A DNA stretch of 64,000 bases from Streptomyces sp. NRRL B-24484 (GCF_000717715.1 NZ_JOAI01000011.1:106189-170188); one strand, 5' to 3'. Positions 8,436 through 17,007 are shown, counted from the stretch's first letter. The notes: generated from the sequence alone by a model not told the origin. A program made the numbers and translations.

Positions 8436-11374
8436 TGACGGACACCCCCGAGGCGCTCACCGAGGCGCTGCGCGCCAACGACGCCCGCCCCTACGGCCGT
8501 TCGCGCACCGTCACCGCCGAGGAACTCGCCGAGGCCGCCGAGCAGTTCCCCGACCACCGCGAACTCCAGGTGCTCGCCCTGATGGACCTGATGGAGGCCT
8601 ACGAGTACGACGGCGAGCCCCGCAAGGCCCCCGTCGTCTTCGCCCGGATCCTCAAGCTCTGGGACACCCACCCCGACGACTTCAACGAGTGGGCCCGCCT
8701 CCAGGTGTTCTGGCGGTTCAAGTGGGTCGCGTCCGCGCTGCTCTCCACCCCGGACGTGCCGCTGGACGCGATCCGGCGCTGGCACGACGAGATGCGCAGC
8801 CGCTACACCGCCGCAGACCACGGCCTGCAGCCGTACTACGCGCAGCGGTACCACCTCGCGGCGCACACCGGTGACGCCGCCGACGACGCCTTCGACCTGT
8901 GGGCGACCCGGCCGCGCTCGCAGATGAGCGACTGCACCGCCTGCGAGATCCGCGCCCGGGCCCGCCACCACGCCGCCCGCGGCGACGACGCCCGCGCCCT
9001 GCGGGAGTGGCAGCCGGTGCTCGGCGGCGACAGCACCTGCTCCGAGGAGCCGTGGACCAGCCACGCCTGGGCGCTGTTGCCGCTGCTGCGCGAGGGCCGG
9101 CTCGACGAGGCCCGCTCCAGCCACCTGGTCGGCTACCGCGGTGCCCGCGGCAAGTCCGGCACGGCGAGCCAGATCGGCCTGCACCTGGAGTTCTGCGCGC
9201 TCTCGGGCAACGAACCGCGCGGTCTGGAGATCCTCGCCGAGAACCGCGGCCTGTTCGACGGGCACGGCGACCCGTACGCCCGGCTGGGCTTCCTCGTCGG
9301 CGTCGAGATCCTCACCGCCCGCCTCGCCGCGCTCGGCCACGGCGAGCTGCCCGCCGCCGGCCCCGCCGGGCGGAACTGGACGGTCGACACGCTGCACGCC
9401 CACGTCGCGGCCGAAGCCGAGCAGTCGGCCGCCCGCTTCGACGCCCGCAACGGCACCACCGCGGTCGGCGACGGCCGCCGGGCCCGCCTCGCCCGCACCC
9501 CGCTGCTCGACCGGCCGCTCGCGCTCGGCGTGCGGGCCGCCGGGCAGGTGCCCGTGCCGGCCGCCGCCCCGGTGGTCCGGCCCGAAACGGCGCCCGTGCC
9601 CGAGGACTTCGCCGAACTCGTCCTGCGCGCCCGGGAACTCGACCGGGTCGACCACCCCGACGCCGACGCGCTGTGGGACCGGATCGCCGCCGCCGTCGAC
9701 GCAGAGGGCCACGTCCACCCCGACCACCCGGAACTCGGGCCCGCCGAACGGGTGCGGGGCAACCTCGCCGACCGCCGCGCCCAGCAGGCCTTCGAGGCCG
9801 ACGACTGGCGGACGGCCCGCACCGAACTCCTCACCGCCGCCGAGCTGTACGAGAGCGCCGGACTGCCGGGCCGGGCCCTGGTCATGCGCACCCGGGCCGC
9901 CGTCGCCCACCTCGGCGAGGACGAGGACGGCGCCCGCCCCGACTGGCCCGCCCTCGACGAGGCGCTGGACCACGCCGACGCCTTCGCCGCCCGGGCCGCC
10001 CGGGCCGGGGAGGAGCAGGGCAAGGACGCCGCCGAGGACCGGCTGGCCGTGCTGCACAGCCTCACCTTCGCCGCCTACCAGGAGCTGGTCGCCGCCCTGC
10101 CGGAACCGTCCGGGGAGGTGGCCGCCCGCTTCGAGGGGCTGCTCGACTCCTACCGCACCGCGAGCACCGGGCTCGGTCTGCCGCTGCGCATCGCCACCGC
10201 CCGCCAGTACGCCGCCGACGTCGCCGCCCGGCAGGGCCGGATGGCCGAGGCGCGCGCCGGACTGGAGGCCTCGATCGAGCAGTTGGAACAGGACGGGCTG
10301 CCCTGGCGCACCCCCCGCCCGCTCGGCCTGCTCGGCCAGATCGAGCTGATGACCGGTGAGCACGCCCGCGCGGCCGGGGTCCTGCAGCGGGCGATCGCCG
10401 AGGCCGTCCGCTGGCGCGACACCTCCTTCCCCTACGGCCCGACCTACGCGATGCTCGGCCACGCCTGCGAGCACACCGGCGACCCGGCCGGCGCCGTCCG
10501 CGCGCTCACCGAGGCCGCCGACCGCTTCGACCGCGCCGGCAAGGCCGAGGACGCGGCGAGCGCCCGGATGCACCTCGCCTCGGTGCTGCGCGACAGCGGG
10601 CGGCCCGGCGACGCGGTCGCCGTCCTGGAGTCGCTGCTGCTGGAGACGGACACGGACGGCTTCGACGAGCGGGCGCGCGCCCAGGTCCGGCTCGACCTGG
10701 CCCGCGGCCTGCTCGGCCTGGAGGAGTACCGCGAGGCCGCCGAGCACTACCTGCTGCTCGCCGACCGGTCCGCCGGCTGGGAGGACGGCCGGGACATCCA
10801 CACCATGGTCGCCTGCGAGGCCACCGTCGCCCTCGCCGAGGCCGGCCGCTGGGAGGCCGCCGACACCGCCCGCACCCGCGCCCTCGCCGCGCACGCCGCC
10901 GCACCCCGCGCCGACCAGGTCTGCGACATGCTGCAGCAGCTGGCCCGGCTCACCGTGCAGGCCCGCGGCGAGGACGGCCTGGACGAGGCGCTGGCCCGGC
11001 TCGACGAGGCCGACGAGGTCGTCACCGGTGCCGAGGCCGACGGCCACCCCGTCACCGCCTGGTACCAGCGCGGCCTCGGCCACTACGAGCGGGCCCGCTG
11101 CTACGCCTTCACCGACCGGGCCGAGGAGGGCCTGGCCGCCGCGGAGGCGGCCGTCGCCGCCCACGAGGCAGGCGGCACGGACGGCGAGGAGCCGCGCGCC
11201 GAGGCCCTGCGGATGGCCGCCCTGATCGAGGGCCGCAGCCTCGGCCGCACCGAGGCCGCCCGCGCGCGACTCGCCGACGGCATCCGCCGCTGCGAACGGG
11301 CCGGCCTGCCCGACGCGGCCCGGGTCCTCGCCGCCCTCGGCGACCGGCTCGCCGCCGAGGCCGGCGCGTCCTGA
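8435..11374 (+). CDS. Large TPR-like repeat protein coupled to HSP90
   Basis: 979 residues made almost wholly of alternating amphipathic helices rich in Ala/Leu/Glu/Arg. From about residue 560 onward clear TPR-like units appear (GRMAEARAGLEASIEQLEQ, GDPAGAVRALTEAADRFDRA, GRPGDAVAVLESLLLET). The N-terminal third (MTDTPEALTEALRANDARPY, a cysteine-containing SDCTACEIRARARHH segment) is less repetitive. No transmembrane segment or enzyme motif is seen. The ATG overlaps the HSP90 stop codon by one base, indicating fixed stoichiometry. By analogy with TPR co-chaperones I infer it binds the HSP90 partner or its clients. A 14-bp stem terminator follows. Confidence 0.85.
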   Translation: MTDTPEALTEALRANDARPYGRSRTVTAEELAEAAEQFPDHRELQVLALMDLMEAYEYDGEPRKAPVVFARILKLWDTHPDDFNEWARLQVFWRFKWVASALLSTPDVPLDAIRRWHDEMRSRYTAADHGLQPYYAQRYHLAAHTGDAADDAFDLWATRPRSQMSDCTACEIRARARHHAARGDDARALREWQPVLGGDSTCSEEPWTSHAWALLPLLREGRLDEARSSHLVGYRGARGKSGTASQIGLHLEFCALSGNEPRGLEILAENRGLFDGHGDPYARLGFLVGVEILTARLAALGHGELPAAGPAGRNWTVDTLHAHVAAEAEQSAARFDARNGTTAVGDGRRARLARTPLLDRPLALGVRAAGQVPVPAAAPVVRPETAPVPEDFAELVLRARELDRVDHPDADALWDRIAAAVDAEGHVHPDHPELGPAERVRGNLADRRAQQAFEADDWRTARTELLTAAELYESAGLPGRALVMRTRAAVAHLGEDEDGARPDWPALDEALDHADAFAARAARAGEEQGKDAAEDRLAVLHSLTFAAYQELVAALPEPSGEVAARFEGLLDSYRTASTGLGLPLRIATARQYAADVAARQGRMAEARAGLEASIEQLEQDGLPWRTPRPLGLLGQIELMTGEHARAAGVLQRAIAEAVRWRDTSFPYGPTYAMLGHACEHTGDPAGAVRALTEAADRFDRAGKAEDAASARMHLASVLRDSGRPGDAVAVLESLLLETDTDGFDERARAQVRLDLARGLLGLEEYREAAEHYLLLADRSAGWEDGRDIHTMVACEATVALAEAGRWEAADTARTRALAAHAAAPRADQVCDMLQQLARLTVQARGEDGLDEALARLDEADEVVTGAEADGHPVTAWYQRGLGHYERARCYAFTDRAEEGLAAAEAAVAAHEAGGTDGEEPRAEALRMAALIEGRSLGRTEAARARLADGIRRCERAGLPDAARVLAALGDRLAAEAGAS

Positions 11375-11378
11375 CGCA

Positions 11379-11411
11379 CCGTGGCCCGGCGGCATCCCCG
11401 CCGGGCCACGG
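11379..11411 (+). terminator. Intrinsic terminator of the HSP90 operon
   Basis: A perfect 14-bp stem (CCGTGGCCCGGCGG at 11379-11392 and its complement at 11398-11411) with a 5-nt loop begins 5 bp after the TPR-gene stop. There is no U-run, as is usual in streptomycetes. Confidence 0.8.
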
Positions 11412-11463
11412 CCGCCCCGCCGCTCCGCCCCGCCCCGCCGCTCCGGCGGGGCAGACTGGCCGC

Positions 11464-12264
11464 ATGACGGATCCTTCGGACGGCCGGCGCGTCCCCGCCG
11501 AGCTGCAGCCCTACCTCGACGAACTGGTCCGCCGCACCCGCGCGGTGTGCGGGCCGCGGCTGACCGGGGTCTACGCGGTCGGCTCGGTCGCGCTCGGGGA
11601 CTACCGGCACGGGCGCAGCGACGTGGACGTCGCCGTGGTCGTCGATCCCGCGCTGCCCGCCGGCGCGCTCCGCGAACTCGCCGCGGAACTGGCCCACCCG
11701 GCCCTGCCCTGCCCGGCGACCGGGCTAGAACTGGTCGTCTACGGCACCGACGTCGCGGGCGGCCCGGCCGGGCGGGCCGGGTACCTGCTCGACCTCAACA
11801 CCGGCCCGCTGCTGCCCGAGCGGGCGAGCTTCGACCCGGCGGGGGCGACGGCCTTCTGGTACGTCGTCGACCGCGCCGTCGCCCACCAGTCGGGCCTGGC
11901 ACTGCTCGGCCGGCCGGCACCGGAGGTGATCGCCGCCCCGACCCGGGCCGACGTCCTCGCCGCGCTCGCGGCCGCCGTCCGCGAACACGCCGAGGGCGAG
12001 GGCCACCTCCCGGACAACCGGGTGCTCAACGGCTGCCGCGCGGCCGCGTACTGCCGCACCGGCCGCTGGCTGCCCAAGCGCCGCGCCGCACAGGAGACCG
12101 CCGCCGCCGAGCCGGCCTTCCGAGCGCTGATCGACGCGGCCCTGGACAGCTACGACCGGCCCCGCGCCGAGGCCCGCCCGCTGCCCCCGGCCGAGGTGCG
12201 CGCCCTCCTCGACCGGGTCGGCGACCTGGTGGCACAGACGGCCGCCGGAGACGCCCCGCGCTGA
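11464..12264 (+). CDS. Aminoglycoside nucleotidyltransferase-like protein (AadA/DUF4111 type)
   Basis: 266 residues. The nucleotidyltransferase signature is intact: G40-S41 (YAVGSVALGDY) and the metal-binding D53-x-D55 (RSDVDVAVVV). A C-terminal helical DUF4111-like domain follows (VLNGCRAAAYCRTGRWLPKR and the RALLDRV tail). The family transfers AMP to streptomycin/spectinomycin-type drugs in known resistance proteins, but many chromosomal actinobacterial members are untested. It is a single gene after a terminator, with an ATG at 11464. Resistance is only a family-level inference. Confidence 0.85.
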   Translation: MTDPSDGRRVPAELQPYLDELVRRTRAVCGPRLTGVYAVGSVALGDYRHGRSDVDVAVVVDPALPAGALRELAAELAHPALPCPATGLELVVYGTDVAGGPAGRAGYLLDLNTGPLLPERASFDPAGATAFWYVVDRAVAHQSGLALLGRPAPEVIAAPTRADVLAALAAAVREHAEGEGHLPDNRVLNGCRAAAYCRTGRWLPKRRAAQETAAAEPAFRALIDAALDSYDRPRAEARPLPPAEVRALLDRVGDLVAQTAAGDAPR

Positions 12265-12406
12265 CCTGTCCCGCGCCGACGGGCCGCGGCGGTCGCGGTC
12301 CGCCGGTTCTGGGGACAGACGCGGGTTTGTTCCGGCGATAAAGGCAGTTGATCACCGCATATAGTGGGGCCGTCCGGGACCTTCGGACGTGCGGGCGGGA
12401 GGGTGG

Positions 12407-12778
12407 ATGCTGGCGGTGGACGTCCGGCAGTCGCTGCGCGGCGGCGACACGGTCGAGCAGGCGGCGGGCCGCGGCTGGCGGTTCGCGGCCCAGACCGTCG
12501 CCGAGCACGGGGACTTCCTGCTGGCCTTCGTCGACGGCGGCGTCTGCGTGGGCGCGTTCGAGATCCGCGCAGCCGCGGACGACCCGGCGACCGGCCGCTA
12601 CCGCTTCGACCTGGCACCCGCCGCACGCTTCCGGTGGGCCCTCGGGCAGCGGCTGCCGCTGCCGCCCGGCCGCAACCCCGCCCGCATCCTCGCGGGCACC
12701 GCCCTGCGCGAGTTCCTCGACGCCGCACCGCCCGCCGCCGCGGCGGCCACCCACCACGCCCCGCAGGAGACGCCGTGA
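12407..12778 (+). CDS. Small unknown protein translationally coupled to tap
   Basis: 123 residues (MLAVDVRQSL...). It is soluble and mixed alpha/beta, with FAAQTVAEHGDFLLAFVDGG and GVCVGAFEIRA, and an Ala/Pro-rich tail. Its TGA overlaps the GTG start of tap (GTGA at 12775-12778), so it is very likely made with Tap. An upstream GTG at 12389 is an alternative start; I prefer the ATG at 12407 behind GGGAGGG, although the spacing is short. A -10-like TATAGT lies at 12360-12365. I do not recognise a family; position suggests a role with the telomere proteins. Confidence 0.7.
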   Translation: MLAVDVRQSLRGGDTVEQAAGRGWRFAAQTVAEHGDFLLAFVDGGVCVGAFEIRAAADDPATGRYRFDLAPAARFRWALGQRLPLPPGRNPARILAGTALREFLDAAPPAAAAATHHAPQETP

Positions 12779-15285
12779 CGGAGGCACCCGACCCCATCGA
12801 CGTGCTGCTCGGCGCGGGGCCGCGCCGCGCCGTTACCCTGCCCGACCCGGCGGAGCGCCTGCGGCTGCGCCTCGGCTACGGACTGAACAAGGCCGAGACG
12901 GCCAAGGCCCTCGGCGTGAGCGCAGGCACCTTCGCCGCCTGGGAGTCCGGACAGCGGGACCCGCAGGGCGAGAGCCGCGCCGCGTACGCCCGCCTGCTTG
13001 AGGGCATGTCCGCCCGCCTGGGCCCCGCCGAGCCCCCCACGGCCGCCCCGCCCGGGCACGGGGATGCCCCTACCTCGGAGCTCGGTGCACTCGGGACCGA
13101 AGTGCCCGTTCCGTCCGGGCCTGCCGCTGTCCGGTCCAGGCTCGGGCCCGGGGACGCCGCACCGGCCTCGGCGCCCGGGCCCGAGCAGCCCGCGATGCAG
13201 CCTGAGCCTGCTGCTGCCCCGGCGACGGCACCCGTCAGTGGGCTGCCCGCCGGGCACGCGCAGGCGTTGACGTTGGATCAGCTCCCCTCGGGCGAGCTGG
13301 TCCTGGAGCCTCCGGCGGCGTGCGTGCGGTGCGGGCGTCCGACGCCGTACCGCTCGGGCGGTCGGCCGATCCACATGGGCGGCTGGTCCACTCCGGCGGC
13401 GGCCCCGGTGCAGCCCTCCGTCCCGGAGGCCGCGCCGCATCCCACCCCGCGCCGCGCCCCGCAGGTCCGGCCCGCCCCGCAGGTCCGGTCCGCCCCGCAG
13501 GTCCGGCCCGCCGGGCAGCGTCCGTCCGCCGCGAAGCGCCCGCCCGCCGCCCGGCCCGCTGCCGCGCAGGCCCCGGCCGACTGGGAGCGGGCCGCGGCCG
13601 CCCGCTTCCCCGCGGGCCCGCTCGCCGTGGTCGACAGCACGCCCACCGGCAAGGGCCTGCTGGCCGTCCTGGTGGACGGCAGCACCGTGGACGTCCCGGC
13701 GCGCACCCTGCCCGACCTGGTGGCCTGGGCCCTCGGTGCCGGCCTCGGCTCGCCGCGGCTGCACCGGCACGGCAAGGACGGCGACCCGCTGGTCGTTCTC
13801 ACCGATGCCGCAGCCACCGACCTCGGCCTGCCGCCGGCCGGTCGGGCCAAGGGCGACTTCGACGCACGCGGCAACCGGCTGCCGGAGACCCACCGCGTCG
13901 TCAAGGCCCTGGCCAAGGAAGGCTGGCTGCTGACGCAGCGCGGCCTCGGCCCGTGGGCCCGGATCTACCGCACGCCGGAGGGCGGCCGCCGCGAGTGCGT
14001 GCAGCTGTGCGTGCCGCTGTGGGGCGCCCTGGCCACCGGCGGCTGGGCCGTTCCGGCGGACACCACCGCGGCGGGGCTGGCCCGGCTGCTCGGCCGGTAC
14101 GCGGCGGAGGTCCTCACCCCCCGCGGCTCCACCGCCGTCTCCGGTCTGGAGCTGATGACGGCGCTGCGCCCGCCGACCCAGGCGGTGCGCACCGACGCCG
14201 GGTGGACGTCGGGGCCGGTGCCCGGTTCGCTGACCGAGGCGGTCGACCCGGCGCCGCCGGGGGCCCCGGACGAGCACCCGGTCGCCGAGGGCCGTGCGCC
14301 CGGACCCGAGCACGTCCTCGACGAGGAGGCCTGGGACTGGTTCCGGCCGCTCGACCGGATCGGCGCGGACGAGCGGGGTGCCCCGTACGCCGTCGGCCTG
14401 GACGTCAACACCGCCTTCCTGTCGGCGGCCGGGCGGCTGTCGGTCGGTCTGTCCGAGCCAGTCCACGAGCTGAACCCGGTCTTCGACCGGGAGCTGCCGG
14501 GCTGCTGGCTGGTCGACCTCTCCGGCCTCGCCCTGGACCCGCGGCTGCCCAACCCCTTCACCCCGACCGGCGAGCCGCCGACCGGCCCGGCCTGGTACGC
14601 CACCCCGACGGTGGCCTACGCGGTGGAGCTCGGCGCCGACGTCCGGCCGGCGGAGGGCTGGCTGCGGCACGTGTCGGGCCCGTACCTCGACCCGTGGCAC
14701 AAGCGGTTGCGCGACGCGTACGTCGCCGTCATGCAGCGGCTCGGCGTTCCGCTGGACCTCGCCGATCAGGACCCGCAGGCCTTCCTGGACGCGATGGCCG
14801 CGCTCGGCACGGACGGCGACCCCGTCGACCTCGCCGTGCTGGCGGCGGTCAAGCAGACCGCGAAGGGCGGTATCGGCAAGCTCCGCGAGCGCCCGCGCGG
14901 GCACGGCTACCGGCCGGGCATGCGCTGGGCGGCGCTGGAACGCCCGACCTGGCGGCCGGACGTCCGGGCGGCCGTCATCGCGACCGCCCGGGTCAACTTC
15001 CACCGCAAGCTGCGGCGCACCGCGGAGGCGACCGGCCGCCACCCGATCGGTGTGCTGTCCGACTGCGCCGTCTACCCGGCCGCCGGCCCGTCCGCGCTGG
15101 ACGTGCTGCCGTACGGGCCGGACGGCCGGCCGGTGCCGGGCGTGCTCCGGCTCGGAGCCAGCCCGGGGCACGTGAAGTCCGAGGGCGTGCGGCAGATGCC
15201 CGAGGTGCTGGCGCTGGTCGCCGAGGGGATCAATCCGGCGCGCCACATCAAGGCGGGCACGGACGCGGTGGCCGACGGCGAGTAG
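12775..15285 (+). CDS. tap: Telomere-associated protein Tap
   Basis: 836 residues. An N-terminal XRE-like HTH (about 26-80; KAETAKALGVSAGTFAAWESG) is followed by a Pro/Ala-rich linker holding a C183-x2-C186 finger-like motif (CVRCGRPTPY) and a triple APQVR repeat (about 226-245). The C-terminal half is conserved in Tap proteins. Tap binds the folded 3' overhang of linear streptomycete replicons and recruits Tpg for end patching. Here I see three polymerase-like motifs: LDVNTAF (D543), KQTAKGGIGKL (K693) and GVLSDCAVY (D763), spaced much like the palm motifs of protein-primed family-B polymerases (see findings). It is longer than the roughly 740-residue S. lividans protein because of the linker. 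It is followed after 48 bp by tpg. Confidence 0.93.
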   Translation: MTEAPDPIDVLLGAGPRRAVTLPDPAERLRLRLGYGLNKAETAKALGVSAGTFAAWESGQRDPQGESRAAYARLLEGMSARLGPAEPPTAAPPGHGDAPTSELGALGTEVPVPSGPAAVRSRLGPGDAAPASAPGPEQPAMQPEPAAAPATAPVSGLPAGHAQALTLDQLPSGELVLEPPAACVRCGRPTPYRSGGRPIHMGGWSTPAAAPVQPSVPEAAPHPTPRRAPQVRPAPQVRSAPQVRPAGQRPSAAKRPPAARPAAAQAPADWERAAAARFPAGPLAVVDSTPTGKGLLAVLVDGSTVDVPARTLPDLVAWALGAGLGSPRLHRHGKDGDPLVVLTDAAATDLGLPPAGRAKGDFDARGNRLPETHRVVKALAKEGWLLTQRGLGPWARIYRTPEGGRRECVQLCVPLWGALATGGWAVPADTTAAGLARLLGRYAAEVLTPRGSTAVSGLELMTALRPPTQAVRTDAGWTSGPVPGSLTEAVDPAPPGAPDEHPVAEGRAPGPEHVLDEEAWDWFRPLDRIGADERGAPYAVGLDVNTAFLSAAGRLSVGLSEPVHELNPVFDRELPGCWLVDLSGLALDPRLPNPFTPTGEPPTGPAWYATPTVAYAVELGADVRPAEGWLRHVSGPYLDPWHKRLRDAYVAVMQRLGVPLDLADQDPQAFLDAMAALGTDGDPVDLAVLAAVKQTAKGGIGKLRERPRGHGYRPGMRWAALERPTWRPDVRAAVIATARVNFHRKLRRTAEATGRHPIGVLSDCAVYPAAGPSALDVLPYGPDGRPVPGVLRLGASPGHVKSEGVRQMPEVLALVAEGINPARHIKAGTDAVADGE

Positions 15286-15333
15286 TCCGCGGCAGGGGCG
15301 GCAGGGTTCGGATCCGAGACGGAGGGGAGCGGC

Positions 15334-15885
15334 GTGGGGGAGATCGACGAGGGGCTGGAGCGGGTGCTGCACACCCGGCCCGTCCCGCAGTCCACGGCGG
15401 CCCGGGTGCGCTTCCTGGTGCGGGCGGCGAAGGGCTCCACCCGGCAGGTCGCGCAGCAGCTCGGCGTCTCGCAGCGCACCGTGCAGCGCTGGCTGAAGGA
15501 TCCGCACGTCCGGCCGAAGCCGGCTGCGCTGCAGGCCATCGAGCAGGCGGTGCGCGCGGGTTGGCAGCCGCGGGTGCGGGCCCGGGTGCGGCGTGCGGCG
15601 GAGTCGGGCGGGTTCATGCTGCACACCAGCGCCCGGTTCGGCTTCGCCTCGGCGGCCGGTTCCACCGACGACCCCCGGCTGCGGCAGATCACCCAGCACC
15701 TGCCGGGGGAGGTCGCCCGGCGGCTGTTCGCGGCCCGCGACGCCGGGGCGGACGAGGCGCAGCAGGCCGACATCCTCGCGGAGGGCCTGCAGGAGGCGTA
15801 CTTCCGGGACGCCGGGCGCCGGGCCTCCGGCCTGGCGGTGGAGTTCACCGGCATCCAGTGGGCCGATTTCGAGATCGACCGATAA
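15334..15885 (+). CDS. tpg: Telomere terminal protein Tpg
   Basis: 183 residues, the normal size. The GTG start at 15334 has a strong GGAGGGGAG site. The N-terminal half holds an HTH (about 35-60; GSTRQVAQQLGVSQRTVQRW). The C-terminal half carries the family signature ARFGFASAAGSTDD and EGLQEAYFRD. Tpg is covalently attached to the 5' ends of linear streptomycete chromosomes and primes the fill-in of the last Okazaki gap. It forms a two- or three-gene operon with tap and the small gene upstream. Confidence 0.93.
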   Translation: MGEIDEGLERVLHTRPVPQSTAARVRFLVRAAKGSTRQVAQQLGVSQRTVQRWLKDPHVRPKPAALQAIEQAVRAGWQPRVRARVRRAAESGGFMLHTSARFGFASAAGSTDDPRLRQITQHLPGEVARRLFAARDAGADEAQQADILAEGLQEAYFRDAGRRASGLAVEFTGIQWADFEIDR

Positions 15886-15890
15886 GAAAC

Positions 15891-15982
15891 ATGATCTGTA
15901 AATCTGTGATGCAGATCATAGCTTGATGCAGTGTCGGCACGGACAGAATGGCCGGTCAACGTTTGATCGCCGCCGTGCCGAC
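15891..15982. promoter_or_regulatory. Two inverted repeats between tpg and the MBL gene
   Basis: Arms ATGATCTG (15891-15898) and CAGATCAT (15912-15919) can pair. An alternative hairpin ATCTG-TGATG-CAGAT (15902-15916) would exclude that pairing. A second repeat has 10-bp arms GTCGGCACGG (15933-15942) and CCGTGCCGAC (15973-15982). The first lies 5 bp after the tpg stop and may be its terminator; the second lies 32 bp before the MBL start and could be an operator. Confidence 0.4.
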
Positions 15983-16014
15983 CCGCAGCGGCGGCCGCGC
16001 CAGCCGGGGGGCCC

Positions 16015-16947
16015 ATGCCGCACGCACCGCACGACCTGTTCCAGGACACCGCACGCCTCGTCGAGATCGAGGACGGCGTCCACGTCTACCTCCAGTCGCT
16101 CAGCGGATGGTGCATCAGCAACGCCGGCGTCCTCGCCGGGCGCCGCTCCACCACCCTGGTCGACTGCACCGCCACCGAGCGCCGCGCGCTGGCCCTGAAG
16201 GCCGCGGTCGCGGAGCTCACCCCGCACCCGGTCACCCGGGTCGTCATCACCCACCACCACGGCGACCACCACTACGGCGCCAGCCTGTTCACCCCGCAGG
16301 CCACCGTCATCGCCCACGAGGAGGCGCGCGCGGCCAACCTGCTCGACGGGCTCAACCTGCCCGTCATCTGGCCCGAGGTGCAGTGGGGCGCGGTACGGCC
16401 GATGGAGCCCGACCTGACCTTCAGCGACCGGCTCACCCTCCACCTCGACGACCGCCCGGTGGAGCTCGTCCACTACGGCCCGGCCCACACCACCGGCGAC
16501 CTGGTGGTCTGGCTGCCCGACACCCGGGTGCTGTTCGCCGGCGACCTCACCTTCAGCGGAACGACGCCGTTCGTGATGATGGGCTCGGTGACCGGCGGCA
16601 TCGAGACCCTGGAGCAGCTCGCCGCCCTCGACCCGGCAGTGGTCGTCAGCGGCCACGGCCCCGTCCAGGACGCCTCCGTCATCGCCACCAACCTGCGCTA
16701 CCTGCGTCTCGTCCTGCAGCTCGCACGCGAGGGCCGCGCCGCCGGACTGACCCCGCTGGAGGTCGCCCGGGACGCCGACCTCGGCGAGTTCGCCGACCTG
16801 CCGGAGTCGGAGCGCCTGGTCGCCAACCTGCACCGCGCCTACCACGACCTCTCCGGCGGCGTCCGCGGCGAGCGCCTGGAGATCCCGCCGGTGCTCCGCG
16901 ACATGATCACCTGCAACGGCGGCGCCCCGCTGCGCTGCTTCGCCTGA
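16015..16947 (+). CDS. MBL-fold metallo-hydrolase
   Basis: 310 residues with the metallo-beta-lactamase signature THHHGDHHYG (H80-x-H82-x-D84-H85) and later zinc ligands in YGPAHTTGDLVVW, FAGDLTF and SGHGPV. The family hydrolyses esters, thioesters or phosphodiesters with one or two metals. This subtype occurs as stand-alone enzymes and inside aromatic-polyketide clusters, but no polyketide synthase is present here. It starts at the ATG at 16015 and is a single transcription unit ending in a strong hairpin. Substrate unknown. Confidence 0.9.
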   Translation: MPHAPHDLFQDTARLVEIEDGVHVYLQSLSGWCISNAGVLAGRRSTTLVDCTATERRALALKAAVAELTPHPVTRVVITHHHGDHHYGASLFTPQATVIAHEEARAANLLDGLNLPVIWPEVQWGAVRPMEPDLTFSDRLTLHLDDRPVELVHYGPAHTTGDLVVWLPDTRVLFAGDLTFSGTTPFVMMGSVTGGIETLEQLAALDPAVVVSGHGPVQDASVIATNLRYLRLVLQLAREGRAAGLTPLEVARDADLGEFADLPESERLVANLHRAYHDLSGGVRGERLEIPPVLRDMITCNGGAPLRCFA

Positions 16948-16975
16948 CCGGAGTCCCCGACCGTCACCGCGTCGC

Positions 16976-17007
16976 CACCCCCGGGCGGGCCCGCCCGTCC
17001 GGGGGTG
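16976..17007 (+). terminator. Terminator after the MBL hydrolase gene
   Basis: CACCCCCGG (16976-16984) pairs with CCGGGGGTG (16999-17007), and the space between is itself the palindrome-rich GCGGGCCCGCCCGT. This forms a very stable stem 28 bp after the stop codon. Confidence 0.7.

Noticed and set aside
5455..11374. HSP90 operon as a phage-defence system
   Set aside because: No nuclease, NTPase switch or membrane effector gene is linked, and no defence genes surround it; a co-chaperone system is the simpler reading.
8300..11395. A 1031-codon open frame on the minus strand opposite the TPR gene
   Set aside because: In such GC-rich DNA the antisense frames of real genes stay open. Its protein is low-complexity Gly/Ala/Val, and the plus-strand frame has the better composition and coupling.
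11464..12264. Firm assignment as an aminoglycoside-resistance gene
   Set aside because: The nucleotidyltransferase motif is intact, but many chromosomal members of this family have no shown drug activity, so it is kept as family-level only.
12598..15699. A 1033-codon minus-strand frame opposite tap and tpg
   Set aside because: It crosses two recognised genes and has Arg/Gly/Pro-rich shadow composition and no motif.
15886..16014. A chromosome telomere next to tpg
   Set aside because: Two inverted repeats are present, but not the dense run of palindromes with conserved loops seen at streptomycete ends, and genes continue on both sides.
16015..16947. MBL hydrolase as evidence of a polyketide cluster
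   Set aside because: No ketosynthase, carrier protein or other polyketide gene is in the window, and the gene is a single unit with its own terminator.
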